DNA of 64,000 nt from Pelomonas dachongensis (GCF_043555865.1 NZ_JBIGHY010000007.1:248001-312000); one strand, 5' to 3'. Shown: positions 16,164 through 24,615, counted from the first letter of the stretch. Numbers and translations are program-made. Notes: generated by a model from the sequence alone, not told the origin.

Positions 16164-16499
16164 TCAGCGCCGCAAGACGCGCGGCGGCCGCAGCAGCTGG
16201 CGCGGCACCGCATCGGGCACCCGGGGCTGCTCGATGGGCAAGTCCCACAGGCGCGCGCGCTGCACGGTAACCTCGACCGCATAGGCAATGCAGTGATCGC
16301 AGGCATCGTCGGTCGTGTCGCTCAGCTCGGACAGCAACGACTTGCCGTCGTCCTGGGCACTGCCGGCGGTGAATGCCGGCGCATGCGCCGGAGGCTCGTC
16401 CACCAAATACGGCTCCACATGCACCGCCGCGAAGCCGTAGGCGGGCAGCAGCAGAGCCAGTATGAAAAGACGCATCCAGCGGGTCACGATGGGTCGCAT
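16164..16499 (-). CDS. Hypothetical small exported protein, 111 aa
   Basis: Unrecognised. The N-terminus (MRLFILALLLPAYGFAAVHVE from the internal Met at 16475) is a convincing signal peptide. The mature protein has an acidic stretch with DDACDHCIAYAVEV, a CxxC-type pair that could bind metal or form a disulfide, and a basic Pro/Arg-rich C-terminus. Two starts are possible (16499 or 16475) and neither has a good Shine-Dalgarno. It lies between the CorC-like gene and another unknown gene on the same strand. Coding status is supported by the signal peptide and same-strand context only. Confidence 0.5.
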   Translation of the reverse strand: MRPIVTRWMRLFILALLLPAYGFAAVHVEPYLVDEPPAHAPAFTAGSAQDDGKSLLSELSDTTDDACDHCIAYAVEVTVQRARLWDLPIEQPRVPDAVPRQLLRPPRVLRR

Positions 16500-16541
16500 T
16501 GTAGGAAGCGGCGGCGGCGTGGCGCCGCGCGCGACTGCGCC

Positions 16542-16937
16542 TCAGCTCACCGCTTCGCCTTCGGCAACTGCGGCGCGCTCGTCCCGGGCACACAGCCATG
16601 CAGCCAGCACTTCGGGCACGTCGCTGTCGAAACTCATCAGCAGGTCTGATGCCTGGCTCGCCGCAGCGGCGCTTAGCGCCGTGGCCACGGCGGCCTTCTG
16701 CGCACCGGTCGCCGGCTGGCCGAGTTTGGCCTCCAGCCGCGTGACAGTCTCGGCTCGCAGGCGGTCCGATGCCAGCACATGCCAGGCGTAGTCGACTTCG
16801 TAGCGCTCCACCGCGTCCCTCAGGCTCTCGCCGTCCAGCCGCGACTCCTGCGCGAAGCCATTTATCGGGCGGGTGCAGAGCGCCGTGGCGACGAGGGCCA
16901 GCAGTTGGTTATGCAAGACGGTGCTTTCTGCGGTCAC
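16542..16937 (-). CDS. Hypothetical protein, 131 aa
   Basis: Unrecognised, mostly helical and Ala-rich. It contains 'LHNQLLALVATALCTRPINGFAQE' near the N-terminus and 'DYAWHVLASDRLRAETVTRLEAKLG' in the middle. There is no clear signal peptide or TM segment. GTG 16937 is preferred because AAGGA lies 7 bases upstream; a TTG at 16958 is the alternative. It sits downstream of tRNA-Phe and its terminator, so it needs its own promoter. Function unknown. Confidence 0.5.
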   Translation of the reverse strand: MTAESTVLHNQLLALVATALCTRPINGFAQESRLDGESLRDAVERYEVDYAWHVLASDRLRAETVTRLEAKLGQPATGAQKAAVATALSAAAASQASDLLMSFDSDVPEVLAAWLCARDERAAVAEGEAVS

Positions 16938-17018
16938 GGGCGGATCCTTACAACGCAATCAACCCACGGACAATGGCGCTGTCGCAAGTCCATGGGCGGA
17001 CCTACGGCCACAGAAAGC

Positions 17019-17051
17019 AAAAAGCCCCTGATTCGGTTGGGAATCAGGGGC
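17019..17051 (-). terminator. Rho-independent terminator of tRNA-Phe
   Basis: On the minus strand GCCCCTGATTC and GAATCAGGGGC form a perfect 11-bp stem (17041-17051 with 17024-17034) around a 6-base loop. TTTTT (complement of 17019-17023) follows. It begins 10 bases after the tRNA 3' end, so it is a strong intrinsic terminator for the tRNA transcript. Confidence 0.93.
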
Positions 17052-17060
17052 CTGCGATCT

Positions 17061-17136
17061 TGGTGGCCTGGGGCGGAATCGAACCACCGACACGCGGATT
17101 TTCAATCCGCTGCTCTACCAACTGAGCTACCAGGCC
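17061..17136 (-). tRNA. tRNA-Phe (anticodon GAA)
   Basis: A 76-nt cloverleaf read on the minus strand. It begins GGCCTGGTAGCTCAG, and the anticodon arm GCGGA-TTGAAAA-TCCGC gives anticodon GAA. The T arm contains GGTTCGATTCC, and CCA is genomically encoded at the 3' end. The acceptor stem pairs GGCCTGG with CCAGGCC. It is a single tRNA gene with its own promoter upstream and a terminator downstream. Confidence 0.98.
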
Positions 17137-17182
17137 TTGGTTTGCTCTCCGAACAGCGCTTGACCGTTCAGCGAAGTCCGCG

Positions 17183-17210
17183 ACTATAGCACGACCTGTG
17201 GCGCTGCCAA
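17183..17210 (-). promoter_or_regulatory. Sigma70-type promoter of tRNA-Phe
   Basis: On the minus strand TTGGCA (17210-17205) and TATAGT (17188-17183) are separated by 16 bases, close to the TTGACA/TATAAT consensus. Transcription would begin near 17176, about 40 bases before the mature tRNA 5' end. This is one of the best consensus promoters I could see in the window. Confidence 0.8.
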
Positions 17211-17222
17211 CCCGGCCGCGGC

Positions 17223-17936
17223 TCAGCCGCCGCCGCCACGCTTATTGCGGCTGAGGTCCACACCCAGCTGCTTGAGCTTGCGGTACAGATGCGTGCGCTC
17301 CAGGCCGGTCTTCTCGGCCACACGGGTCATGGATCCGTTTTCCTTGGCGAGATGGAACTCGAAGTAGCTCTTCTCGAACGCGTCCCGCGCCTCGCGCAGC
17401 GGGCGGTCCAGTTCGAAGCTCTGCTCCGACGCCAGGCCGTTGCTGCCGGCGCCCGCCAGGTGGCTGGACAGTCCCGCGGTATGGCTGGCCATGCTCGGCA
17501 AGCCCGTCAGGCCCGGGTCGGGGCGGCTGTAGATGGGCAGGCCGGGCGCGACCGGCGCGGGGCGCGGCGGCGCGGTCTTGACCAGGGCCTGCTCGACGGC
17601 GCGAAGCAGCTTCTGCAGCGTGATGGGCTTTTCGAGGAAGGCCGTGGCGCCGAACTTGGTGGCCTCCACGGCGGTGTCGATGGTGCCGTGGCCGCTCATC
17701 ATGATGACGGGCATGGTCAGCAGGCCAGCGCCGCCCCACTCCTTCAGCAGCGTGACGCCATCGACGTCTGGCATCCAGATGTCGAGCAGCACGAGATCGG
17801 GGCGCATGCGCTCGCGCGCCGCCCGCGCCTGCGAGGCGTTCTCGGCAAGCTCGATGGTGTGCCCCTCGTCGCTGAGGATTTCTGACAACAGGGCGCGGAT
17901 GCCCAGTTCGTCGTCGACAACAAGAATGGTGGCCAT
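17223..17936 (-). CDS. Response regulator with Fis-type DNA-binding domain (NtrX-like, no AAA+ domain)
   Basis: A 237-aa two-component regulator. The receiver domain has acidic pocket Asp8/Asp9, phosphoacceptor Asp52 (LLDIWMPD) and conserved Lys in FLEKPITL. A Pro/Gly-rich linker of roughly 60 residues follows, then a Fis-like helix-turn-helix near residues 200-228 (TRVAEKTGLERTHLYRKLKQLG). The sigma54-interacting AAA+ domain of classical NtrX is absent, so it cannot activate sigma54 in the usual way. It starts 6 bp after the NtrY-like kinase stop, and the two are an obvious cognate pair. Confidence 0.92.
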   Translation of the reverse strand: MATILVVDDELGIRALLSEILSDEGHTIELAENASQARAARERMRPDLVLLDIWMPDVDGVTLLKEWGGAGLLTMPVIMMSGHGTIDTAVEATKFGATAFLEKPITLQKLLRAVEQALVKTAPPRPAPVAPGLPIYSRPDPGLTGLPSMASHTAGLSSHLAGAGSNGLASEQSFELDRPLREARDAFEKSYFEFHLAKENGSMTRVAEKTGLERTHLYRKLKQLGVDLSRNKRGGGG

Positions 17937-17942
17937 GAATCC

Positions 17943-20285
17943 TTAGGTCTTGGCGCCTGACGCACCGGGCTCGGTGGCAGGGGCCAGATTGGAAAATGAT
18001 AGCGAAACTTGAGCACCGACCACGGCGCCATCGCTGCGCTCGTCGGCGGGAGAACCCGTAGCCGTGGTGACATGCAGGTTGCGCAGGCTGATGCGCGCCC
18101 CGTGTTCATCGGCAATTTTCTTCACGACGGCCAGTCCCAGGCCGGTGCCCTTGCTCTTGGTCGTCACATAGGGCTCGAAGGCGCGCTTGAGCACCTTGTC
18201 GGCAAAACCGGGGCCGTTGTCCAGCAGCACCAGGCGCACGGAACGCGGCGCGCCGGTGTCGGTCAGCGACAGCCGCGAGCGCACGCAGACGCGCCCGTCG
18301 GCGCGGTCCTGCACCGCATCCAGCGCGTTCTGCACGAGGTTGTGGATGACCTGGCGCAGCTGGCTGGCGTCGCCCTTGATGTGCGGCAACCCCGGCGCGA
18401 GTTCGGCGACCAGGCGGCCCGCCTCCTGCGCCTCAGCGTACAGGCTCAGCACCTCGTGGATCAGTTCGTTGAGGTCCAGGGCCGTGAGCTGCGCGGACGG
18501 CAGGCGGGCGTAGTCGCGGAACTCGTTGACGAGCTGCTTCATTGCCTGCACCTGGTTGACGATGGTCGCCACCGAGCGCACGAGCATGGCCTGGTCGGCG
18601 CCTTCGAGCTTGGCTTCGAGTTTGTGCTGCAGGCGCTCGGCGGACAGCTGGATGGGCGTCAGCGGGTTCTTGATCTCGTGGGCCAGGCGGCGCGCGACCT
18701 CGCTCCACGCGGCCGAGCGCTGCGAGGAGACGACCTCAGAGATGTCGTCGAACACGATCAGTCGCGCGCCGTGCGGCAGCGGCGCGCCGCGCACCAGCAG
18801 CGTCAGCAGGTCCTGCTTGGGGTCGAGCTGCAGCTCGAAGGAGTCCTGCCACAGCTCGCGGTCCATGTCGCGCTCGGTGGGGTCGGGCGCCACGTGCTGC
18901 TCGAAGCGCTGGTCCAGCGAGGCGGCGAAGACGGCAAGACCCGGAACGTCGGCCAGCGGCCGGCCGACGTAGGCGGACAGCGGCAGCCGCAGGATGCGGG
19001 TGGCGCCGGGGTTCACGGTCTCCAGCGCGCCGGCGGCGTCGATCACCAGGACGCCGGCGGTCAGGTTGTCGAGGATGGTCTGCAGGTGGGTGCGGGCGGC
19101 GTCGAGTTCGACCACCGTGCGCGACACCTGGGCGCGCGCATCGGCGAGCTGGCCGGTCATGTCGGCGAACGAGCGCGTCAGGCCGCCGAGTTCGTCGCGC
19201 GTGGCCAGCACCGGCCGCACGGACAGGTCACCCTGCGCCACCTGGCGCACGCCGTCGGCTAGCAGAAGCAGCGGCCGTGCGAGCTGGTTGCCCAGCGTGA
19301 CGGCCAGCAGCAGCGCCGCGAACACGGCGAGGATGAGCACCAGCGTCAGCGTGCCCAGGTACATGCGGCGCAGGCCCACGCGCTCCAGAGAGCGCTGCTG
19401 GTACTCGCTGTTGGCCGTCTGCACGGCCAGTGCGTTGGCCAGCATGGAGGCCGGCACGCGCTGGATGACCATCAGGTAGCGCTCGCCCAGCCCCAGGCGC
19501 AGCTCGGTGTTGGGCAGCAGCGCCAGCGCACGGATGCGGGCACCGTTTTGCAGCGCAGCGGCTTCGTCCTCCAGTCCTTCGAGCTGGCTGACCGGCCCGC
19601 CGCCGCGCGCCTTGCTGAGCATGGCCTCGGCGGGCCGGTCGGGCGCCAGCTGGCTGGTGTCGCCCCCGCTCTCCAGCAGGATCTGGCCGCGCCCGCCGAC
19701 CAGCGCGACGGTGCGCGCGCCCAGCTTGTCGCGCACGCGCTCCAGCGCGATCAGCCGCGGCGTGGTGCTAGCGTCAACGAACTGGTCGGCGGCGTCGCGG
19801 GTCTTGTTGCCGAGGTCGGCCACCATCGCGTCCAGCGTGCCGCGCCCCAGGTTCAGGCCGGCCTCCAGCGCGCTCGCCAGCCGCACGTCGAACCAGCTCT
19901 CGATGCTGCGGTTCACGAACTGGTACGACACGGCGTAGATCATCAGCCCTGGCACCACGCCCACCAGCGCGAAGATGCCGGCCAGCTTCAGCAGCAGCCG
20001 GCTGCCGAAGCGCCCGCGGCGCACCCGCACGACCAAGCGCACGGCGGCCGTCAGGATGACGAGCGCCAGCACCGCGGCGACGGCGACGTTGACCCAGTAC
20101 AGCCAGTGGTAGTGGCGCTCGAAGATGCCTCGCTCGCTGGTGGTGCCGATGGTCAGCACGAAGGCCAGGACGCCTGCCACGCCGACCAGCGTCACCAGCG
20201 TGATGAACCAGCCCCAGCGCGTGACGCGGGTCAATTCGGCCGCTCCGGCTCGATCCCTGCGGGCCGAGCGCCGGGCCGCTCCCAA
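17943..20285 (-). CDS. NtrY-like membrane sensor histidine kinase
   Basis: A histidine kinase of up to 780 aa. N-terminal TM segments (about residues 25-45, 60-82 and 95-118) precede a periplasmic-type region to about 315. A further TM leads into HAMP, a PAS-like domain (LTAGVLVIDAAGALETVNPGA), HisKA (HEIKNPLTPIQLSAERLQHK, His phosphoacceptor) and HATPase_c (N, G1 and G2 boxes, GTGLGLAVVKKI). The HisKA wording is diagnostic of NtrY-type kinases, associated with nitrogen or redox/envelope signals. The frame opens with TTG 20285; TTG 20234, which has GGAG 8 bases upstream, is an equally plausible start. No ATG precedes the first TM segment. Confidence 0.92.
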   Translation of the reverse strand: MGAARRSARRDRAGAAELTRVTRWGWFITLVTLVGVAGVLAFVLTIGTTSERGIFERHYHWLYWVNVAVAAVLALVILTAAVRLVVRVRRGRFGSRLLLKLAGIFALVGVVPGLMIYAVSYQFVNRSIESWFDVRLASALEAGLNLGRGTLDAMVADLGNKTRDAADQFVDASTTPRLIALERVRDKLGARTVALVGGRGQILLESGGDTSQLAPDRPAEAMLSKARGGGPVSQLEGLEDEAAALQNGARIRALALLPNTELRLGLGERYLMVIQRVPASMLANALAVQTANSEYQQRSLERVGLRRMYLGTLTLVLILAVFAALLLAVTLGNQLARPLLLLADGVRQVAQGDLSVRPVLATRDELGGLTRSFADMTGQLADARAQVSRTVVELDAARTHLQTILDNLTAGVLVIDAAGALETVNPGATRILRLPLSAYVGRPLADVPGLAVFAASLDQRFEQHVAPDPTERDMDRELWQDSFELQLDPKQDLLTLLVRGAPLPHGARLIVFDDISEVVSSQRSAAWSEVARRLAHEIKNPLTPIQLSAERLQHKLEAKLEGADQAMLVRSVATIVNQVQAMKQLVNEFRDYARLPSAQLTALDLNELIHEVLSLYAEAQEAGRLVAELAPGLPHIKGDASQLRQVIHNLVQNALDAVQDRADGRVCVRSRLSLTDTGAPRSVRLVLLDNGPGFADKVLKRAFEPYVTTKSKGTGLGLAVVKKIADEHGARISLRNLHVTTATGSPADERSDGAVVGAQVSLSFSNLAPATEPGASGAKT

Positions 20286-20379
20286 GCCGGCCCGTCATGG
20301 CGATGTGCTTGCGGCTCGATACCACAAGCATCGCCGTCCTCTAGGGGGACCGGCCAAGGTACTCCTTGGACGAGAGGCA

Positions 20380-20940
20380 TCACTTCAGCGTGAAGTCGGG
20401 CGCCAGGCTGCGCTTTTGCTCGACACTCAGCGCAAATCCCGACTGCAGGCCGATCTGCATCGGGCGCGGCAGCTGGCTGACGTCCAGCCGGTAGCTGAAT
20501 TCAAGGTAGTAGCTGCCGCTGTCCTCGATGTCCTTGGCGTCGGCGATGTGCCAGCCGCTGATGCCGCGCAGCGCGTTCAACGCCTCGTCCAGCGTGGCGA
20601 AGCTCTGGTGCAGGCCGCCGGTGGACACGCGGTACTGTCGGGTCAGGGACTGCCAGGCTAGGCGCCAGCTGCGCTCGACGCGGCCGGCGCGGGCGTCGCG
20701 CCAGTACCAGCGGCTGCGCGCCACGGCGGCCTCGGCGACGAAATACAGCGGCACGCCCTTGTGCAGCGCGTCCTCGGCGGAGCGGCTCAGCTCGAAACGG
20801 GCCGTGAAGCCCAGCTCCAGCCCGTCTTCGACCTTCTGCGTGGACAGGTGCGCCAGCTCCACGCCCTGGGCCCGCGCCCCGCCCGATAACAGGGCAAGCA
20901 GCACGGCAAAGACAGCGGCAATGGCGATGCGGGCGAACAA
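20380..20940 (-). CDS. DUF4390 domain-containing exported protein
   Basis: A 186-aa protein with a signal peptide ending near ARAQ (residue 25). It has a beta-rich mature domain typical of DUF4390, including 'LELGFTARFELSRSAEDALHKGVPLYFV' and 'YYLEFSYRLDVSQLPRPMQIGL'. Function is unknown. DUF4390 genes recur between rsmB and an NtrY-like kinase in Burkholderiales (recalled context), so a role in that envelope signalling unit is plausible. The start is TTG 20940, one base after the rsmB stop; no better start is visible. Confidence 0.82.
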   Translation of the reverse strand: MFARIAIAAVFAVLLALLSGGARAQGVELAHLSTQKVEDGLELGFTARFELSRSAEDALHKGVPLYFVAEAAVARSRWYWRDARAGRVERSWRLAWQSLTRQYRVSTGGLHQSFATLDEALNALRGISGWHIADAKDIEDSGSYYLEFSYRLDVSQLPRPMQIGLQSGFALSVEQKRSLAPDFTLK

Positions 20941-20941
20941 A

Positions 20942-22306
20942 TCAGGGCTTGGTCAGCAAGGCGTAGAAAAAGCCGTCCAGGGACGGCTGGGGTTGAGGGG
21001 CATTGTCGGCCAGGGGCAGCAGGTGGCCGGTGAACCCGGTCACGTCGTGGGCCTTCGCCTCGGGATGGCGTTGCAAAAATGCGTCGAGCTGGTCCTGGCC
21101 CTCGGCGCGGAACACCGAACAGGTGGCATAGACCAACCGGCCGCCCGGTGCCAGCAGCGGCCACAGCGCGTCCAGCAGCTCAGCCTGGATGCGCGCCAGC
21201 GCCGTGATGTCCTCCGGCCGGCGCAGCCAGCGCACGTCCGGGTGGCGGCGCACGATGCCCGAGGCGCTGCAGGGCGCGTCGAGCAGGATGGCGTCGAACG
21301 GCTGGCCGTCCCACCATCCGTCGGGCGCAAGGGCAGTCCTGCGAGCGTCGGCGGCCTTCAGCGTTGCCTTCTGTTGCAAACGGTTCAGGTTGTTCTGCAC
21401 GCGGGTCAGGCGCTGGGCGTCGGCGTCCAGCGCGGTCAGTAGCAGATCGGGCCGCAGCTCCAGCAGGTGGGCCGTCTTTCCGCCAGGCGCGGCGCAGGCG
21501 TCCAGCACGCGGGCGCCGGGCCTGAGGGGCTGATCAGGGCCCGCACCGATGACCAGCGGCGCGGCGAGCTGCGCCGCGGCATCCTGCACCGAGACCAGGC
21601 CCTCTGCAAACCCCGGCAGCGCCGACACGGGCGCCGGCTTGTCCAGCACCAGGGCCTGCGGCGTCGATGCGCCCAGCATGCGCGCGCCGATGCCCAGCGC
21701 CGCCAGGCGTTCGGCGTACTCCGCAGTGGTGGCGCGCTGGGCATGAACGCGCAGTGTCATCGGCGGCGGGCGGTTGTTGGCGGCGAGGATGGCCTGCCAC
21801 TGCGTGGGCCAGTCCTGCTTCAACCGCTCCACCCACCAGGCCGGGTGATTGAACGCGCCCAGCGGGTTGCGCCCGGCCGCGGCGACCAGCGCGTCGCGCT
21901 CGCGCAGGAAGCGGCGCAGCACGGCATTGATGAAGGCTGCGCTGGCGGGTGCGCGGACTTTGGCGGCATGCACGGCCTGGTCGACCAGCGTGTGGTCGGC
22001 GTACATGGGCGAAGCACCGGGCTCGGGTTCGGGCCACAGCAGCGCCAGCGCGACCAGCAGCAGCGAGTCCACGCGCGGCGGTGGCGCCTTGGGCGCCAGT
22101 TGCTGGCGCGCCGCCTCGGCACCGCCCAGGCGGCGTAGCGCGGTGAAGGCCAGCGCCTGCGTGCCGGGACGCAGGTCGGCCGGGACGCGGGCCAGCAGGT
22201 CGGTCAGGGACCGGCCCTCGCGCACGCCCTGCACGGCGTCGGCGGCCTGGGAGAGCAGCCGGTGCAGCGGGGCCGACGGATGGCCGGACTGGGGGCTTTG
22301 AGACAT
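20942..22306 (-). CDS. rsmB: 16S rRNA (cytosine(967)-C5)-methyltransferase
   Basis: A 454-aa RsmB. The N-terminal NusB-like RNA-binding domain covers about residues 10-150. The SAM-dependent methyltransferase domain has 'VLDACAAPGGKTAHLLEL' (SAM-binding motif I), 'DAILLDAPCSASGIVRRHPD' with the PC catalytic motif IV, and 'LVYATCSVF', the second cysteine of motif VI. It makes m5C967 in 16S rRNA using SAM. ATG 22306 begins a short variable tail before the NusB-like domain. It is the first gene of the rsmB - DUF4390 - kinase - regulator operon and is divergent from folE across 43 bp. Confidence 0.95.
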   Translation of the reverse strand: MSQSPQSGHPSAPLHRLLSQAADAVQGVREGRSLTDLLARVPADLRPGTQALAFTALRRLGGAEAARQQLAPKAPPPRVDSLLLVALALLWPEPEPGASPMYADHTLVDQAVHAAKVRAPASAAFINAVLRRFLRERDALVAAAGRNPLGAFNHPAWWVERLKQDWPTQWQAILAANNRPPPMTLRVHAQRATTAEYAERLAALGIGARMLGASTPQALVLDKPAPVSALPGFAEGLVSVQDAAAQLAAPLVIGAGPDQPLRPGARVLDACAAPGGKTAHLLELRPDLLLTALDADAQRLTRVQNNLNRLQQKATLKAADARRTALAPDGWWDGQPFDAILLDAPCSASGIVRRHPDVRWLRRPEDITALARIQAELLDALWPLLAPGGRLVYATCSVFRAEGQDQLDAFLQRHPEAKAHDVTGFTGHLLPLADNAPQPQPSLDGFFYALLTKP

Positions 22307-22349
22307 GCCGCCAGTGTAGAAGTGGCCTTTGCCCGCAGAATCCGCGACC

Positions 22350-23042
22350 ATGAAAGCCCCCGCACCCGACGCCCCGGTTTCCGAACGCATCCGCTACCGC
22401 CTCGTGTCGGCCGGCTGCCGACACCACGCCAACGACAACATCGCCGAGCACATCCTGCCCGGCGAGCTCGACGATTTGCAAGCGGAGGTGCAGGCTCGCA
22501 TGCAAGAGGTGCTGAAGAGCCTGGTCATCGACACCGACAGCGACCACAACACGCAGGACACCGCCAAGCGCGTCGCCAAGATGTTCGTGCGCGAGGTGTT
22601 CGCCGGTCGCTACGCCAAGCCGCCCGCGGTGACCGAGTTCCCCAACGTCACACGGCTCAACGAACTGATGATCGTGGGGCCCATCACCGTGCGCAGCGCC
22701 TGCTCGCACCACCTGTGCCCCATCATGGGCAAGGTGTGGATCGGCCTGCTGCCCAACGAGCACTCCAACCTGATCGGCCTGTCCAAATACGCGCGGCTGT
22801 GCGACTGGATCATGAGCCGCCCGCAGATCCAGGAGGAGGCTGTCACCATGCTGGCCAACGAGCTGCAAGAGCGCGTGCAGCCCGACGGCTTGGCTCTGGT
22901 CATGGAGGCCGACCACTTCTGCATGCACTGGCGCGGCGTGAAGGACACCGAGTCCAAGATGACCAACAGCGTCATGCGCGGCGCGTTCCTGAAGGACGCC
23001 AACCTGCGCCGCGAGTTTCTTTCCCTCATCTCCAAAGGCTGA
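22350..23042 (+). CDS. folE: GTP cyclohydrolase I
   Basis: A 230-aa FolE that converts GTP to 7,8-dihydroneopterin triphosphate, the first step of folate/pterin synthesis. The zinc ligands Cys118 and His121 (SACSHHLCP) and Cys191 (EADHFCMHWRGV) correspond to E. coli C110/H113/C181. The substrate-binding 'LIGLSKYARL' region is intact. The ATG 22350 start gives a normal-length N-terminal helix. Two bases after its stop comes the BLUF photoreceptor gene, so the two are co-transcribed and probably coupled. Confidence 0.96.
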   Translation: MKAPAPDAPVSERIRYRLVSAGCRHHANDNIAEHILPGELDDLQAEVQARMQEVLKSLVIDTDSDHNTQDTAKRVAKMFVREVFAGRYAKPPAVTEFPNVTRLNELMIVGPITVRSACSHHLCPIMGKVWIGLLPNEHSNLIGLSKYARLCDWIMSRPQIQEEAVTMLANELQERVQPDGLALVMEADHFCMHWRGVKDTESKMTNSVMRGAFLKDANLRREFLSLISKG

Positions 23043-23044
23043 AC

Positions 23045-23467
23045 ATGCTGGTTCGACTGATGTACGCCAGCCGCGCCACCGCGGCGCCCACCGACGGCGA
23101 CCTCGCCGCCATCCTCAAGGCCTCGCGTGAGCACAACCCCGCCGAGGGCATCACCGGGCTACTGTGCTTCACGGACGGCGTGTTCGTGCAGGTGCTAGAG
23201 GGTGGGCGTGATGCGGTCAACGCGCGCTACAAGCGCATCGTGGAGGACCCGCGCCACCGCGACGTCATCCTGCTGGGCTACGAAGAGATCGCCGAGCGCG
23301 GCTTCGCCGGCTGGACCATGGGCCAGGTCAACCTGCACCGCCTGAACCCGGCACTTCTGCTGAAGTACTCCGAGACCGGGAGGCTGGACCCCTATGCGAT
23401 GAGCGGGGCCGCGATGGCGGCGCTGTTCAAGGAGATGTGCGCGTCGGGGGCAATCGCCGTCAGCTGA
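23045..23467 (+). CDS. BLUF-domain blue-light photoreceptor
   Basis: A 140-aa stand-alone BLUF protein that binds FAD and senses blue light. All key residues are present at a constant offset of 14 from AppA: Tyr7 (AppA Y21), Asn31 (N45), Gln49 (Q63), Trp90 (W104) and Met92 (M106). The fold runs MLVRLMYASR, then GITGLLCFTDGVFVQVLEG, then GFAGWTMGQV. The last 40 residues form the usual C-terminal helices of short BLUF proteins such as PixD/BlrB. No output domain is fused, so it signals by protein-protein contact. It lies 2 bp downstream of folE. Confidence 0.95.
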   Translation: MLVRLMYASRATAAPTDGDLAAILKASREHNPAEGITGLLCFTDGVFVQVLEGGRDAVNARYKRIVEDPRHRDVILLGYEEIAERGFAGWTMGQVNLHRLNPALLLKYSETGRLDPYAMSGAAMAALFKEMCASGAIAVS

Positions 23468-23522
23468 CGGTAGCGCGAGGCAGCCATGCCGCCGCCCAGT
23501 CGCGACGGCGGCGGCGCTAGGT

Positions 23523-24062
23523 TCACCGCTTCATGCCTAACCAGATGACCGTCTCCGTGGAGTCGGCCACGACCGGCTCCAGCAGCCGGACCCACAGGCC
23601 ACCGGTCACCTGAGCCGCCAGCTCGTCGTGATGCCGCTGCTCGTCGGCCACGATGGCCGCTATGGCCCGGACCGCCGCTGGATCGGAGGCCTCGAGCTGA
23701 GCGATCTGCACCTTCAAATGGCGCAGCACCACCCGCTCGACCGCCACCGTCGTGGCCGCGATGGCGGCGCGACCCAGCAGGCCCGTCACCAGCCCCAGCA
23801 CCCATCCGCCCAGCGCGCACAGCGCATAGCTGCGACAAGGCGGCCGGCCGCGTCGCTGCAGCTCTGCCCAGAAGATGGCGCGGTGCCGTTCCTCGTGCGA
23901 CCGGAACTCGTTCAACTCCCCCACCATGCCTGGCGCCGTCAGCCGGGCCACTGCGGCCTGCGCCAGATAGATGTGGACCGCGCCGTTCTCGCCCGCGTGG
24001 TTGACTTTGAGGATGCGGGCTCCCAGGTCGGTGTCGCCCAGGTCGGTGGCCGGCGCGCTCAT
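23523..24062 (-). CDS. COQ7-family (demethoxyubiquinone hydroxylase-like) di-iron protein
   Basis: A 179-aa four-helix di-iron carboxylate protein. The iron-ligand helices are visible: KVNHAGENGAVHIY (Glu25), FRSHEERHRAIFW, ATTVAVERVVLRHL and VADEQRHHDEL. These EX(2)H-type motifs are those of COQ7, which hydroxylates demethoxyubiquinone. A hydrophobic hairpin ALGGWVLGLVTGLLG suits membrane-substrate access. Whether it is the ubiquinone enzyme or a paralogue cannot be settled here. It is the last gene of a queC - lemA - coq7-like run on the minus strand (7-bp gap) and is convergent with the BLUF gene. Confidence 0.85.
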   Translation of the reverse strand: MSAPATDLGDTDLGARILKVNHAGENGAVHIYLAQAAVARLTAPGMVGELNEFRSHEERHRAIFWAELQRRGRPPCRSYALCALGGWVLGLVTGLLGRAAIAATTVAVERVVLRHLKVQIAQLEASDPAAVRAIAAIVADEQRHHDELAAQVTGGLWVRLLEPVVADSTETVIWLGMKR

Positions 24063-24069
24063 CCCCGGG

Positions 24070-24615
24070 TCACAGCGAGCGAGCCTCGCCGAACCCGTAC
24101 AAATTGGCCAGCACCCGCGTCGGGAACTGGTGCAGCGCCTCGTTGTACTGCGCCACGGCCTGGTTGAAGACCTGGCGGGAGAAGGCGCGCTGACGCTCGA
24201 TGAGCTTCAGCTCGCTGACCAGCGCGTCGATCTCGGTCTCGCTGCGCAGTTCCGGCTGGTGGTCCAGCAGCGAGGACAGCCGGGTCAGCGCCGCCGCGTG
24301 CAGCGCGCTGGCCACGGCCAGGCTGCCGATGGGGTCGGGCGACCAGGGCTTGCCGCGTGCAGCCTGTGCGGCGTTCTGCGACTCCGTCTGCGCGTTGGCC
24401 AGCGCATCGAACGTGGCCTGCTCGCTGGACAGGCGCGGCGCCACGGCCGCCAGCAGCCGGTCGCAGACGTCGCTGCGGTCGCGCAGGTGGGCATCCAGCT
24501 GCACGAAGGCGTCGCCGATGGCATTGCGCAGCGACATCAGCCGGTTGTAGGCGCCCACGCCCCAGAAGAACAGCAGCGCCGCCGCAGCGACGCTGACCCA
24601 TTGCCACATCGTCAT
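24070..24615 (-). CDS. LemA family protein
   Basis: A 181-aa protein with one N-terminal TM segment (MWQWVSVAAAALLFFWGVGAY) followed by a long helical domain. It begins 'RLMSLRNAIGDAFVQLDAHLRDRSDVCDRLL' and ends 'FPTRVLANLYGFGEARSL', both hallmarks of LemA. LemA proteins are membrane-anchored helical bundles of unclear function. ATG 24615 overlaps the queC stop (ATGA), implying coupling; a second ATG two codons later is possible. Confidence 0.93.
   Translation of the reverse strand: MTMWQWVSVAAAALLFFWGVGAYNRLMSLRNAIGDAFVQLDAHLRDRSDVCDRLLAAVAPRLSSEQATFDALANAQTESQNAAQAARGKPWSPDPIGSLAVASALHAAALTRLSSLLDHQPELRSETEIDALVSELKLIERQRAFSRQVFNQAVAQYNEALHQFPTRVLANLYGFGEARSL

Noticed and set aside
16164..16499. 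Identity as a DUF2946-type copper-related protein
   Set aside because: It is small, exported and has a CxxC, but the defining DUF2946 residues are not present, so it is left as hypothetical.
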